The notes: generated by a model not told the origin, from the letters alone. A stretch of 21,148 bases of DNA from T3SED10-260 sp035363255 (GCA_035363255.1 DAOSES010000029.1:1-21148); one strand, 5' to 3'; positions 8,061 to 14,600 are shown, counted from the first letter of the stretch. Made by a program: numbers and translations.

Positions 8061-8148
8061 ACAAAAAGGGTACGTCCCCAGTTGTTACACTCCATCCTCC
8101 AATGTCGCAAGGTACGCGTCCCACTGCGCGATTTAGACGTTTGTATAA
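8061..8148. repeat. REP-like repeat copy 4, overlapping the end of the 8133 gene
   Basis: It contains AAAAAGGGTACGTCCCCAG, TTGTTACACTCCATCCTCC, AATGTCGCAAGGTACGCGTC and the tail ATTTAGACGTTTGTAT. The stop codon and last three codons of the ATPase gene ending at 8133 lie inside the tail. Copy 7 (11840-11927) is nearly identical, because it was duplicated together with ATPase 1. Confidence 0.8.
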
Positions 8149-9542
8149 ATCATAGCCAAATCCACTAATCGCAGGAAAGGATCTTTCCTGGATTGTTCTA
8201 TTAATTCCTGGCTAAACCCGGACTTGGAAAACAAAAAGAAATAAGTCTCCTTCAACCCATGGTGCAAAAAATGGCTCTTGTCCACAAGCTCCTTCAACAC
8301 AGCAATACCCATAGGCTCATTCCTATATTTACACTCAGCAAGAAGGATTTTATCTTCCTTGCTCGATCTAGCCACCAAATCAATTTCCACTTGACCTTTT
8401 TTCTCAGGATTAGTCCCCCACCAACGACCTATCGAAGTAAAGAAAAAAGGCAGACTTTCTGTTCCGTTCCACCTTAGCAAATACTCCTGGCAGATTTTTT
8501 CAAAAATGCATCCCATATAATCATTCAAATTGGGCTCAATAAGCAAGTCATAAAGCATGCTTCCCTTACCAGTGACAATGTTCGAAATATGGTTGGAAAT
8601 AAAGCGATACCAAAAATAAAACAAATGATCCTCTAGCAGGTAAATACTCTTCCGTGATTTCTCATCTCCCGCGGGGTGCTCTTTTCGCACTATCCCCAAT
8701 GAAATCAGCGACTGCAGATAAATAGAGCAGGTGCTGGTCATAATCCCCGCCTTCAAAGCAATATCATTCAACCTGGAACTGCCTCTGGCAATAGCTGTGA
8801 TGATAGCATTATAAACTTGCGGTTCTCTCAACTCCTGCTTCAACAAGTTGCCTGGCTCCTCAAACAAATACGCGGTATCGTCTAGAAGTTTTTCAATCAC
8901 ATTCTCTTTAATGCTTTTTCCAGGATCAAACTGGTCAAGATATTGGGGAATCCCACCCGTAATGCCATAAAGAAGCGCTTGATCCCCTAGCGAAAAATGT
9001 GGATAAAAGCGAGAGGAGTCGAGATAATCAAAATGCTGTAGCTTGAATTGTGCAGTTCTACGCCCATACAAAGGGCTTTGATAGCCAAGGACTTGCTGCT
9101 CCATGAAGCTCATGGAAGAGCCACACAAAATAAGAAATAGTCGGCCCTGCTTCAGCTTTTGATCAATACAGGCCTGTAAAATAGAAGAAATAGCGTTTTC
9201 AGAAGAAGCAAGAAAGGGGTATTCATCGATGACTAAAACCACTCTCTGAGTAAGTGCCAACTCAGCCAAATAATCCAGGGCACTGGCGAAATTTTCAAAG
9301 ACAGGTTTAGTGCTCATTTCTGGCATACTAAACGATAAAAGACTTTGACTAAAAATCTCCAGATTTATTTTGGAAGAAGACTCAATGCCCGTAAAATAAA
9401 TAAAGGGCTTGCCCTGGCAGAATTGATTGATCAAAGTGGTCTTGCCTACCCGCCTTCGCCCGTAAACAATCACACACTCAAACTGGTCCCTCGCGTACAG
9501 ATGCTCCAGCTTATCGAGCTCTTTCTCTCGACCGATAAACAT
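8133..9542 (-). CDS. Archaeal-type ATPase with C-terminal DUF234/PD-(D/E)XK domain (ATPase 2)
   Basis: The 469-residue protein begins with FIGREKEL, the usual opening of the ATPase domain 2 (PF01637-type) family. Walker A is GRRRVGKT (28-35), Walker B is VLVIDE (102-107), and CGSSMSFM (140-147) is the sensor strand. A winged-helix-like segment lies near 240-305. The C-terminal region carries an apparently intact nuclease-like set: Glu348, VEID (Glu386, Asp388) and ECK (Glu403-Lys405). Its role in the cell is unknown; families like this are expanded in many bacteria and archaea. The ATG follows GGGGAGAGTGAAAA, a good ribosome-binding site, unlike ATPase 1. The 3' end and stop lie within a REP-like repeat, suggesting the repeat replaced the original C-terminal few residues. 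Confidence 0.92.
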   Translation of the reverse strand: MFIGREKELDKLEHLYARDQFECVIVYGRRRVGKTTLINQFCQGKPFIYFTGIESSSKINLEIFSQSLLSFSMPEMSTKPVFENFASALDYLAELALTQRVVLVIDEYPFLASSENAISSILQACIDQKLKQGRLFLILCGSSMSFMEQQVLGYQSPLYGRRTAQFKLQHFDYLDSSRFYPHFSLGDQALLYGITGGIPQYLDQFDPGKSIKENVIEKLLDDTAYLFEEPGNLLKQELREPQVYNAIITAIARGSSRLNDIALKAGIMTSTCSIYLQSLISLGIVRKEHPAGDEKSRKSIYLLEDHLFYFWYRFISNHISNIVTGKGSMLYDLLIEPNLNDYMGCIFEKICQEYLLRWNGTESLPFFFTSIGRWWGTNPEKKGQVEIDLVARSSKEDKILLAECKYRNEPMGIAVLKELVDKSHFLHHGLKETYFFLFSKSGFSQELIEQSRKDPFLRLVDLAMIYTNV

Positions 9543-9582
9543 TTTTCACTCTCCCCGAAAAGCAAACGAACAAGTTTATTTT

Positions 9583-9603
9583 ACTTAATCATGTTTAAGT
9601 ATA
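9583..9603 (-). promoter_or_regulatory. Possible operator and -10 element of ATPase 2
   Basis: ACTTAA (9583-9588) and TTAAGT (9595-9600) form an inverted repeat that overlaps TATACT (minus strand, 9603-9598), a possible -10 element about 55 nt before the start codon. A weak -35 (GTTTTA) lies 17 nt further upstream. TCATGTT occurs twice here as a direct repeat. Confidence 0.4.
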
Positions 9604-9648
9604 TCATGTTATAGCAAAAATAAAACAAAGCTCACTACAGAAAAAATT

Positions 9649-9710
9649 GTCGCACGGGGACGTAGACTTTGCGACATTGCGACAACAAATGAGCACTGTT
9701 CTCATTGCTC
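9649..9710. repeat. REP-like repeat copy 5
   Basis: GTCGCACGGGGACGTAGAC and TTTGCGACATT are identical to copies 6 and 8. The 6-bp arms GTCGCA and TGCGAC form a hairpin around GGGGACGTAGAC. The right half diverges into CAACAAATGAGCACTGTTCT. Confidence 0.75.
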
Positions 9711-9737
9711 CAGCATATGTGTAAATTTATCTAGTTT

Positions 9738-9765
9738 TTACCCATATGGGTCACCTTATGGGTAA
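9738..9765. promoter_or_regulatory. AbiEi-operator-like inverted repeats with ACCCATA half-sites
   Basis: TTACCCATA (9738-9746) pairs with TATGGGTAA (9757-9765), and an inner perfect palindrome ACCCATATGGGT spans 9740-9751. The ACCCATA half-site also forms the operator in front of abiEi (11318-11340). No intact gene starts right beside it. It may be a relic of another AbiE promoter or a second target of the AbiEi protein. Confidence 0.45.
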
Positions 9766-9798
9766 ATAATACGTTTTTTTACTCAGAACAGATACTTT

Positions 9799-9984
9799 TT
9801 AAAGTATCTGGCTCTTCAAAGCCGTCAGTAAATGCTTTCCACAATACCTTAGCTCATTGATAACTGGAATAAAGACAGGAGCCCCATAAACTCCAGATAA
9901 CTTTTGAATTTCTTCAGCACGAGAAAAGGATTCCTCTATCTTTACTATTTTTGAACTATACGATTGAAACTGATTTTGGTCCAT
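9799..9984 (-). CDS. Small hypothetical protein or gene remnant (61 aa)
   Basis: The 61-residue frame encodes a mainly helical, mildly acidic protein with a conserved-looking C-terminal part (VINELRYCGKHLLTAL, residues 41-56). I do not recognise a family. There is no ribosome-binding site before the ATG. A second coding-like fragment in the same direction ends 18 nt upstream (10003). Together they may be the broken parts of one gene. Protein-like composition is the only support for translation. Confidence 0.35.
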   Translation of the reverse strand: MDQNQFQSYSSKIVKIEESFSRAEEIQKLSGVYGAPVFIPVINELRYCGKHLLTALKSQIL

Positions 9985-10002
9985 ATCGTGTATTCAGAAG
10001 GG

Positions 10003-10100
10003 TTAGTTGCACCTAAAACTCAATACTTTTTTCTTAAAAATATCAAACTCTTCCTGGGTCAGATAATTACCCATCTGAATACGAGTTGAGCCACGAGTTT
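10003..10100 (-). pseudogene. Short coding remnant cut by a REP-like repeat
   Basis: Read on the minus strand, the frame from the edge of repeat copy 6 to a TAA at 10003-10005 encodes a plausible soluble segment including MGNYLTQEEFDIFKKK (ATG at 10074). The frame is open into the repeat, so the 5' part of the gene appears lost. The family is not recognisable from 32 residues. Confidence 0.3.
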
Positions 10101-10101
10101 T

Positions 10102-10155
10102 GTCGCACGGGGACGTAGACTTTGCGACATTTTACACCAATTGAGAACCGTTCTT
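10102..10155. repeat. REP-like repeat copy 6
   Basis: GTCGCACGGGGACGTAGAC and TTTGCGACATTTT match copies 5 and 8, then TTGAGAACCGTTCTT gives the GGTTCTT-type right half also seen in copy 3. It lies at the broken edge of the 10003-10100 coding remnant. Confidence 0.75.
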
Positions 10156-10218
10156 GCTTGATCTATATGGTTTAGTTCGACTTTTTTGTATGTCAACGTT
10201 CAAAATAGTTAGAAAAGA

Positions 10219-10241
10219 ATACTACCAACTTTCACATTATT
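10219..10241 (-). other. Remnant of an ATPase upstream region
   Basis: On the minus strand this reads AATAATGTGAAAGTTGGTAG plus TAT. It matches, with two changes, the stretch directly before the start codon of ATPase 3 (13238-13260). No ATPase gene follows here, so it looks like the leftover promoter end of a deleted copy. It lies 10 nt downstream of the truncated abiEii. Confidence 0.5.
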
Positions 10242-10250
10242 CATTCTTCT

Positions 10251-10487
10251 TCATAGCTTGTGGTGTCGAACATTAATGGCCTTCCATTTGAGAAGCGGTT
10301 GCAATAAAATGCGTTGTTGAAGAAAGGGGTCATTTGTTAAAAGAGTAGGGTCAATTTCTCCCTGATCTAGCAGTAAATCCAAAAATGCCTTTTCGAATCC
10401 CAACAAACGAGCTACCTTTTCCAGAAAATCTGGCCTGAAGCCCGTCGCCTCTGCTTCTAACGCAAGCTTCTCAAGAGAAATTCTCAT
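10251..10487 (-). pseudogene. AbiEii-type nucleotidyltransferase toxin, truncated
   Basis: The N-terminal part (MRISLEKLALEAEATGFRP, 78 residues in all) is typical of AbiEii toxins, which are usually 250-300 residues. Similarity stops after NDPFLQQRIL, exactly where the family continues into its GGTALN nucleotidyltransferase motif. The last 17 residues are unrelated, and the DNA beyond resembles an ATPase upstream region, which points to a deletion or insertion there. All catalytic residues are missing, so it cannot act as a nucleotidyltransferase. Its start overlaps the stop of abiEi in ATGA, the usual translational coupling of AbiE operons. Confidence 0.85.
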
Positions 10488-11293
10488 ACTACTTCCCCCC
10501 AGGTTCGTTCAAGCACTTCCACTGGTACCACCAGATTCCATTTCGTTACAAGTCTGCCTCTTTTTCTCCTGGATCTATCCAGGTAATGGGCTTGCCGAGG
10601 TCTTATATCATGGAGCATTTTGAGATGCCGATCTTCAACCATTAATTGAGCCCGATGCTGTTCCAGGAAAAAACCTACCTTTGCGCCAGTAGTAGCGTTT
10701 TTAAGCAGGAGTGTATACTCTATCACCTTGTCAAGATTGAAAAATTCAACAGACTCCAAGGAGCGCCAGATTTCTTCCCAACTTCCTGACAGATCCGGAC
10801 GATCCAGAGTGTCCACCAAAGCCCTTTCCAAGCTTGAAACTCTTAAATTGATGCCTGCATGTTCTGCAATCAAAACACCAGTATGCGCTTTACCCTGACT
10901 CTCAAGAGCATGGGGAAATTTCGTTCCTCGAAAAACATGAGACTGGAAACTTATGGAACCCAATGGACGAGACGCTGAGTAGATTATGTGAGAAAATAAA
11001 GAGTAAGCCTTTCCATGAAACTCCAGTGCTGTATGATGCGTCAACACAGAATCAGGCGATAACTTGGATGCAACAAGGAATGGATCAACCAAAAATAAAT
11101 CCTTGCTAGCACCCTTCGGTATGACAGCGTACAATCCACGTCTTATCCGTACGATTCGTCCAGCTTTCTGGTGGTATGCCAAGAGAGCTTCTTGCGTCCG
11201 CCCGTCAGATTTCCCTTGTAACGTTAGGTGTTTTGCCAGATCTTCTCCAGTAAAGACTGGATTCTTCCTGAAAAACTCATCATGTTTCATCAT
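10484..11293 (-). CDS. abiEi: AbiEi-family type IV antitoxin and transcriptional repressor
   Basis: AbiEi proteins counter the AbiEii nucleotidyltransferase without binding it and repress their own operon through inverted repeats. Family marks here are the N-terminal winged helix (HDEFFRKNPVFTGEDLAKHL), the IRRGLYAVIP strand, then DPFLVASKL and LTHHTALEFHGKAYS, with a basic C-terminal domain rich in Arg and Lys. I prefer the ATG at 11293 (or 11290), which follows AAGGATGTA. An in-frame ATG at 11317 would leave only about 5 nt of leader from the predicted start site at 11322. The promoter contains a 9-bp inverted-repeat operator. The partner toxin is truncated, so this is now an orphan antitoxin that may still act as a repressor. 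Confidence 0.9.
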   Translation of the reverse strand: MMKHDEFFRKNPVFTGEDLAKHLTLQGKSDGRTQEALLAYHQKAGRIVRIRRGLYAVIPKGASKDLFLVDPFLVASKLSPDSVLTHHTALEFHGKAYSLFSHIIYSASRPLGSISFQSHVFRGTKFPHALESQGKAHTGVLIAEHAGINLRVSSLERALVDTLDRPDLSGSWEEIWRSLESVEFFNLDKVIEYTLLLKNATTGAKVGFFLEQHRAQLMVEDRHLKMLHDIRPRQAHYLDRSRRKRGRLVTKWNLVVPVEVLERTWGEVV

Positions 11294-11317
11294 TACATCC
11301 TTGAATACAAATCTCAT

Positions 11318-11357
11318 TACCCATAGTAATTCTATGGGTATTCAGCATTATTGTCAA
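11318..11357 (-). promoter_or_regulatory. abiE promoter with inverted-repeat operator
   Basis: On the minus strand a perfect TTGACA (11357-11352), a 17-nt spacer and TAGAAT (11334-11329) form a strong promoter. TACCCATAG (11318-11326) and CTATGGGTA (11332-11340) form a perfect 9-bp inverted repeat over the -10, as expected for AbiEi autorepression. Confidence 0.85.
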
Positions 11358-11430
11358 GTATTCCATGATATACAAATAGGGATCGGATATTCTGCGACAC
11401 TGATAACTTGCCATCCCCCTCCCGATTCCA

Positions 11431-11486
11431 TATAGTTTCCCTTAGTAAAGGAAACTATACTATACATTCTTCCTTCTTGTAAGGAA
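11431..11486. repeat. Paired palindromes beside the deleted ATPase copy
   Basis: TATAGTTTCC (11431-11440) and GGAAACTATA (11450-11459) form a perfect 10-bp inverted repeat. TTCCTT (11470-11475) and AAGGAA (11481-11486) form a second. On the minus strand the layout closely matches the ATPase 1 promoter (8004-8053). It therefore looks like the promoter of a further, lost ATPase copy. Confidence 0.55.
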
Positions 11487-11492
11487 ATTTGC

Positions 11493-11806
11493 CTACAGAT
11501 TCAATACATAGCGCCAGGCAGGAAGCACCTGGATAGCTATCCCCTCCACAGCAAACTCTTCCTCATGATCCATGCATAGAATAGTTCCCTGGTCCAGATG
11601 ATATCGTTTACACCTTTTGTCACCCGCACTCGAAGAAATTAACTCGAAGGGCTTCCTCCTGTTGAACGATTTCAGGAAAACCTCCATGATAAATAAACTT
11701 TTGAAACAAGGCTCGTATTTTTGCCTGATCTGCGCTTGTGGCTTGCTGTATTTCATCAAAGAAAAAATAACACTCCGATAAATCAATGGAAGGATGCAAC
11801 TCTCTC
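11493..11806 (-). pseudogene. Internally deleted copy of ATPase 1
   Basis: Five blocks match ATPase 1 and its flanks in order: 11468-11613 (parent 6696-6841), 11620-11639 (7259-7278), 11639-11747 (7379-7487), 11748-11805 (7680-7737) and 11806-11926 (8027-8147). Four internal segments of about 417, 100, 192 and 289 bp are missing, with a 6-nt filler at one junction. Only about ten substitutions occur over roughly 455 aligned bases. The Walker A region and most of the DUF4143 core are gone and the frame changes, so no ATPase can be made. The Walker B fragment (CYFFFDEIQ) and the C-terminus (LPAWRYVLNL) survive in different frames. The copy is recent and decayed by deletion. Confidence 0.93.
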
Positions 11807-11839
11807 ATATATCTTTCCTTTTTCAAGGGAAATCATCTA

Positions 11840-11927
11840 ACAAAAAGGGTACGTCCCCAGTTGTTACACTCCATCCTCCAATGTCGCAAAGTACGCGTCC
11901 CTCTGCGCGATTTAGACGTTTGTATAT
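11840..11927. repeat. REP-like repeat copy 7, at the end of ATPase 3
   Basis: Nearly identical to copy 4, sharing AAAAAGGGTACGTCCCCAG and the tail TTTAGACGTTTGTATA. It marks the right end of the duplicated ATPase 1 block. The ATPase 3 stop codon (TGA) directly abuts the tail. Confidence 0.85.
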
Positions 11928-13237
11928 CACCTGCAAAGGTAATCCTTCAACTTCCATGTCAGATACCAGGGAACATGCTTAACCTCAGCGCCATGTACAT
12001 TTTCCCTTGAAATAATCATCGCCACAGGGGTTTGGAACTTCTTTCGATACTCACCAAGGCTTCTGGCTTTTGCGTTCTGATCAGATTTTACCTCAACAGG
12101 AACAATCTGGTCCTCGAATTGCACCACAAAATCAACTTCAGCATTATTTTGCGACTTCCAATAATAGGCCTTGATCCCAAAAGAGGCTATCATTTCATTT
12201 AAAACAAAATTTTCAGCCAACGCGCCCTTAAACTCAGTAAAATTCTTAGGATTTTCCTCGAGTATTGCGCTAGCTGGCAAACCACTCATAATACGCAATA
12301 AGCCCACATCGAGCAGGTATAGCTTGAAGTAAGTGCTATCTCCATAAGCTGAAAGAGGAATGCCAGGTTTTGCTATCTTAATCACCTTGTAAGCCAAGCC
12401 AGCATCGATCAACCACTGAAGAGAACTCTCCAAATCTTTTGCGCGAAATCCTTTTTTCACATCCCCATAGATAAACTTCTTATTCTCCCTCGCCAACTGC
12501 TCAGGAATCGACTTCCACAACAGGGATATTTTGGGAAAGTCATGTAATCGGGCATGTTTGCTAAAATCAAACTCATAGCTATCAAGGATGTGCTGTAGTA
12601 TAAGCTCCAAGCCTTCCAGATCCTGATGTTGAAGCCAATGATCCACTGCTTCGGGCATTCCACCAGTAATATGATAAGTTTTAACGTAATTTTTCAAACG
12701 TGCTTCAAATAAGCTGGAAACCTTTTCGTGGGGTGAGAGCTTTTCCAGATACTCCAGTAAATCTTTCTCCTGATGAGCCAATAAAAACTCCTTAAAACTC
12801 AAAGGGTAAAGAGATAAAAATTCCACCTTGCCTACGGGAAAAGAAAAGCCTTCCTGAGCTAAAAAAATACCCAACAAAGATCCAGCACAGGCAATAGGCT
12901 GGTCGGGAAGATATTCTGCAAAATACTTTAACGAAGTCAGAGCCCTTGGACAAAACTGGATCTCGTCCAGAATAATCAGCGTTTCTTTGGTAATGGGTTT
13001 TTTTCTAAAAATACCAAGCTCAGTAATTAGTCTCTCTACATCAAGATCCTCTTCGAAGCGCTCTACAAGAGGTCGCTGATGCTCAAAATTGAAATAAGCA
13101 GCATCAGAAAAATAAGCTTCAGCAAATGCACGCAACAAGTGAGTTTTTCCACACTGTCGAGGTCCTTTTAAAAGCAAGGGTTTCCGATGAGCTTTATTTT
13201 TCCATTTTAAAAGGTCTTGCATTAATAATCTATCCAT
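11927..13237 (-). CDS. AAA+ ATPase of the AAA_14/DUF4143 family (ATPase 3)
   Basis: This 436-residue protein has Walker A GPRQCGKT (25-32), Walker B LIILDE (87-92), the sensor segment CAGSLLG (117-123) and the family signature LYPLSFKEFL (143-152). The DUF4143 region contains DVGLLR (310-315), AENF (341-344), EVDFVV (367-372) and VEVKS (381-385). Glu342, Glu367, Asp369, Glu382 and Lys384 thus form a complete PD-(D/E)XK-like set, unlike ATPase 1. It is only distantly related to ATPase 1. No clear ribosome-binding site precedes the ATG. A 9-bp palindrome lies just upstream. It is transcribed away from the truncated ATPase 4. Function in this family is unresolved; ATP-dependent DNA or nucleic-acid processing is a reasonable inference. 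Confidence 0.92.
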   Translation of the reverse strand: MDRLLMQDLLKWKNKAHRKPLLLKGPRQCGKTHLLRAFAEAYFSDAAYFNFEHQRPLVERFEEDLDVERLITELGIFRKKPITKETLIILDEIQFCPRALTSLKYFAEYLPDQPIACAGSLLGIFLAQEGFSFPVGKVEFLSLYPLSFKEFLLAHQEKDLLEYLEKLSPHEKVSSLFEARLKNYVKTYHITGGMPEAVDHWLQHQDLEGLELILQHILDSYEFDFSKHARLHDFPKISLLWKSIPEQLARENKKFIYGDVKKGFRAKDLESSLQWLIDAGLAYKVIKIAKPGIPLSAYGDSTYFKLYLLDVGLLRIMSGLPASAILEENPKNFTEFKGALAENFVLNEMIASFGIKAYYWKSQNNAEVDFVVQFEDQIVPVEVKSDQNAKARSLGEYRKKFQTPVAMIISRENVHGAEVKHVPWYLTWKLKDYLCR

Positions 13238-13286
13238 ATGCTACCAACTTTCGCATTATTGATACCAATAATGCAATCAACTTTGC
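13238..13286 (-). promoter_or_regulatory. Palindromic promoter region of ATPase 3
   Basis: GCATTATTG (13253-13261) and CAATAATGC (13266-13274) form a perfect 9-bp inverted repeat with a 4-nt centre. CAACTTTCGCATT and CAACTTTGCATT are near-direct repeats across the region. A weak TTGATT-N16-TAATGC promoter can be drawn on the minus strand, giving a leader of under 10 nt. The 23 bp next to the ATG recur at 10219-10241. Confidence 0.5.
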
Positions 13287-13345
13287 ATTTTGGATATTTA
13301 TTGTACATTAAATGGTTAAAAACAAAAGCCCCTTCCCCAAATAAC

Positions 13346-13410
13346 GTCGCACGGGGACGTAGACTTTGCGACATATTCTAACAAAAAGGGTACGTCCCCG
13401 GTTGTTGTGA
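13346..13410. repeat. REP-like repeat copy 8, between divergent ATPase genes
   Basis: GTCGCACGGGGACGTAGAC and TTTGCGACAT are identical to copies 5 and 6. The right half, AACAAAAAGGGTACGTCCCC, is identical over 19 of 20 bases to copies 4 and 7. This copy therefore joins both sub-types and shows that they are one family. It is the only copy that sits between two promoters. Confidence 0.8.
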
Positions 13411-13459
13411 GCCTCCCTCCGTCCCCCTATCTCAGGTTTATACTCGAAATACTTATTTC

Positions 13460-13484
13460 ATTCTAAAAGTTTTTAGAATATAAT
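13460..13484 (+). promoter_or_regulatory. Palindromic, leaderless promoter of ATPase 4
   Basis: ATTCTAAAA (13460-13468) and TTTTAGAAT (13471-13479) form a perfect palindrome that overlaps a perfect TATAAT (13479-13484). Only 6 nt separate TATAAT from the ATG at 13491, the same geometry as at ATPase 1, so transcription should start at the ATG. No convincing -35 is visible. Confidence 0.55.
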
Positions 13485-13490
13485 CGAAAC

Positions 13491-14591
13491 ATGGAGGTGA
13501 AACATGAAAAAGTTCCCGCCAATCGCATCATCTTCATGAATTTTGAGTCCTTTGCCTTCGATCACATTACCACTCCTCAAGCCCTTCATGCCTACCTTCA
13601 AAGCCAACTCACCCAAAGCACCAAGACTTATTACCTATTGTTGGACGAAATCCAAATGGTACCCTCCTGGGAAAAAGTCATCAATTCCCTATTGGCAGAC
13701 GCTCAGGTCGACATCTATATCACAGGCTCCAATGCTTATCTGTTATCCTCCGAGTTAGCCACCTTGTTGTCAGGCAGATATGTGGAAATCAAGATGCTTC
13801 CCCTCTCATTCAAAGAACATCTCGACTTCACCCGTCCCGCCTTCACCCAGCCCAGATCCATGCAAGCAATACCGCAAAGCTTTCAACAATACATGCAATA
13901 CGGTTCATTCCCCACCGTAGTCGAACTTTTAGAGCATCCCGAAACCATCGGACCCTTTCTGGATGGTATCTTTCACACCGTACTCATCAAAGATGTCATA
14001 AATCGCAATGAAATCAGAGATTCAGCCCTTCTCGAAAACCTGGTAAAATTCATCGCCTCCAACATTGGCAGTATCGTTTCCACCAAAAAAATCAGCGACT
14101 ACCTGGTCAGCCACGGAAGAAAAACCACCCCCGACACCATCGACAACTACCTCCGAATGCTTGAAAAAGCTTTCATCATCTACAAAGCCCCACGTTATGA
14201 TCTCAAAGGCAAAATGTTCCTTAAAACCCTGGAAAAGTACTATATGGTGGATATCGGGATCCGCAATCAACTTTGTGGACTGCGAAATGTGGATATAGGA
14301 CACATCCTTGAAAACATTGTTTATCTGGAGCTACTACGAAGAGGCTATGAGGTAAGCATTGGGAAAATTGCTTCGCTGGAAGTGGATTTTGTTGCACGAA
14401 AAGCAAGCGATATTCATTACTTTCAAGTGTCTGCCTCCATCCTGGATCAAAACACCAGATTGCGGGAGCTCAAGCCCTTGCAGGAAATAAGCGACAACTA
14501 TGCAAAAACCATCCTTACCCTCGATCAAACCCCCTACCACGACTACGCTGGAATAAAGGTAGTTCACCTGATAGATTTTCTCAGAGAATAA
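13491..14591 (+). CDS. AAA_14/DUF4143 ATPase lacking the Walker A region (ATPase 4)
   Basis: The 366-residue product begins MEVKH and then enters the family at VPANRIIFMNFES, the strand that normally follows the P-loop helix by some 15 residues. Family members usually open with a similar MEVKRD-like start followed by about 60 residues including GxRRxGKS. That block is missing here, apparently by an in-frame deletion. The rest is complete: Walker B YYLLLDEI (47-54), sensor TGSN (78-81), LPLSFKEHL (103-111), Glu274, EVDFV (297-301) and Gln312 in place of the nuclease Lys. ATP binding should be lost. A second ATG (13504) has a strong GGAGGTG site but opens only an 11-codon frame; the 13491 start would rely on a leaderless mRNA. 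It is either a decaying gene or a non-ATP-binding derivative. Confidence 0.82.
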   Translation: MEVKHEKVPANRIIFMNFESFAFDHITTPQALHAYLQSQLTQSTKTYYLLLDEIQMVPSWEKVINSLLADAQVDIYITGSNAYLLSSELATLLSGRYVEIKMLPLSFKEHLDFTRPAFTQPRSMQAIPQSFQQYMQYGSFPTVVELLEHPETIGPFLDGIFHTVLIKDVINRNEIRDSALLENLVKFIASNIGSIVSTKKISDYLVSHGRKTTPDTIDNYLRMLEKAFIIYKAPRYDLKGKMFLKTLEKYYMVDIGIRNQLCGLRNVDIGHILENIVYLELLRRGYEVSIGKIASLEVDFVARKASDIHYFQVSASILDQNTRLRELKPLQEISDNYAKTILTLDQTPYHDYAGIKVVHLIDFLRE

Positions 14592-14600
14592 ATTCAAGCG

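Noticed and set aside
11493..11826. Two overlapping minus-strand open frames (97 and 68 codons) as real small genes
   Set aside because: Both are pieces of the deleted ATPase 1 copy read in different frames.
13504..13539. Short frame starting at the ATG after GGAGGTG inside ATPase 4 as a leader peptide
   Set aside because: It is only 11 codons with no regulatory hairpin after it; it is more likely a chance or deletion-derived start, though a uORF effect cannot be excluded.
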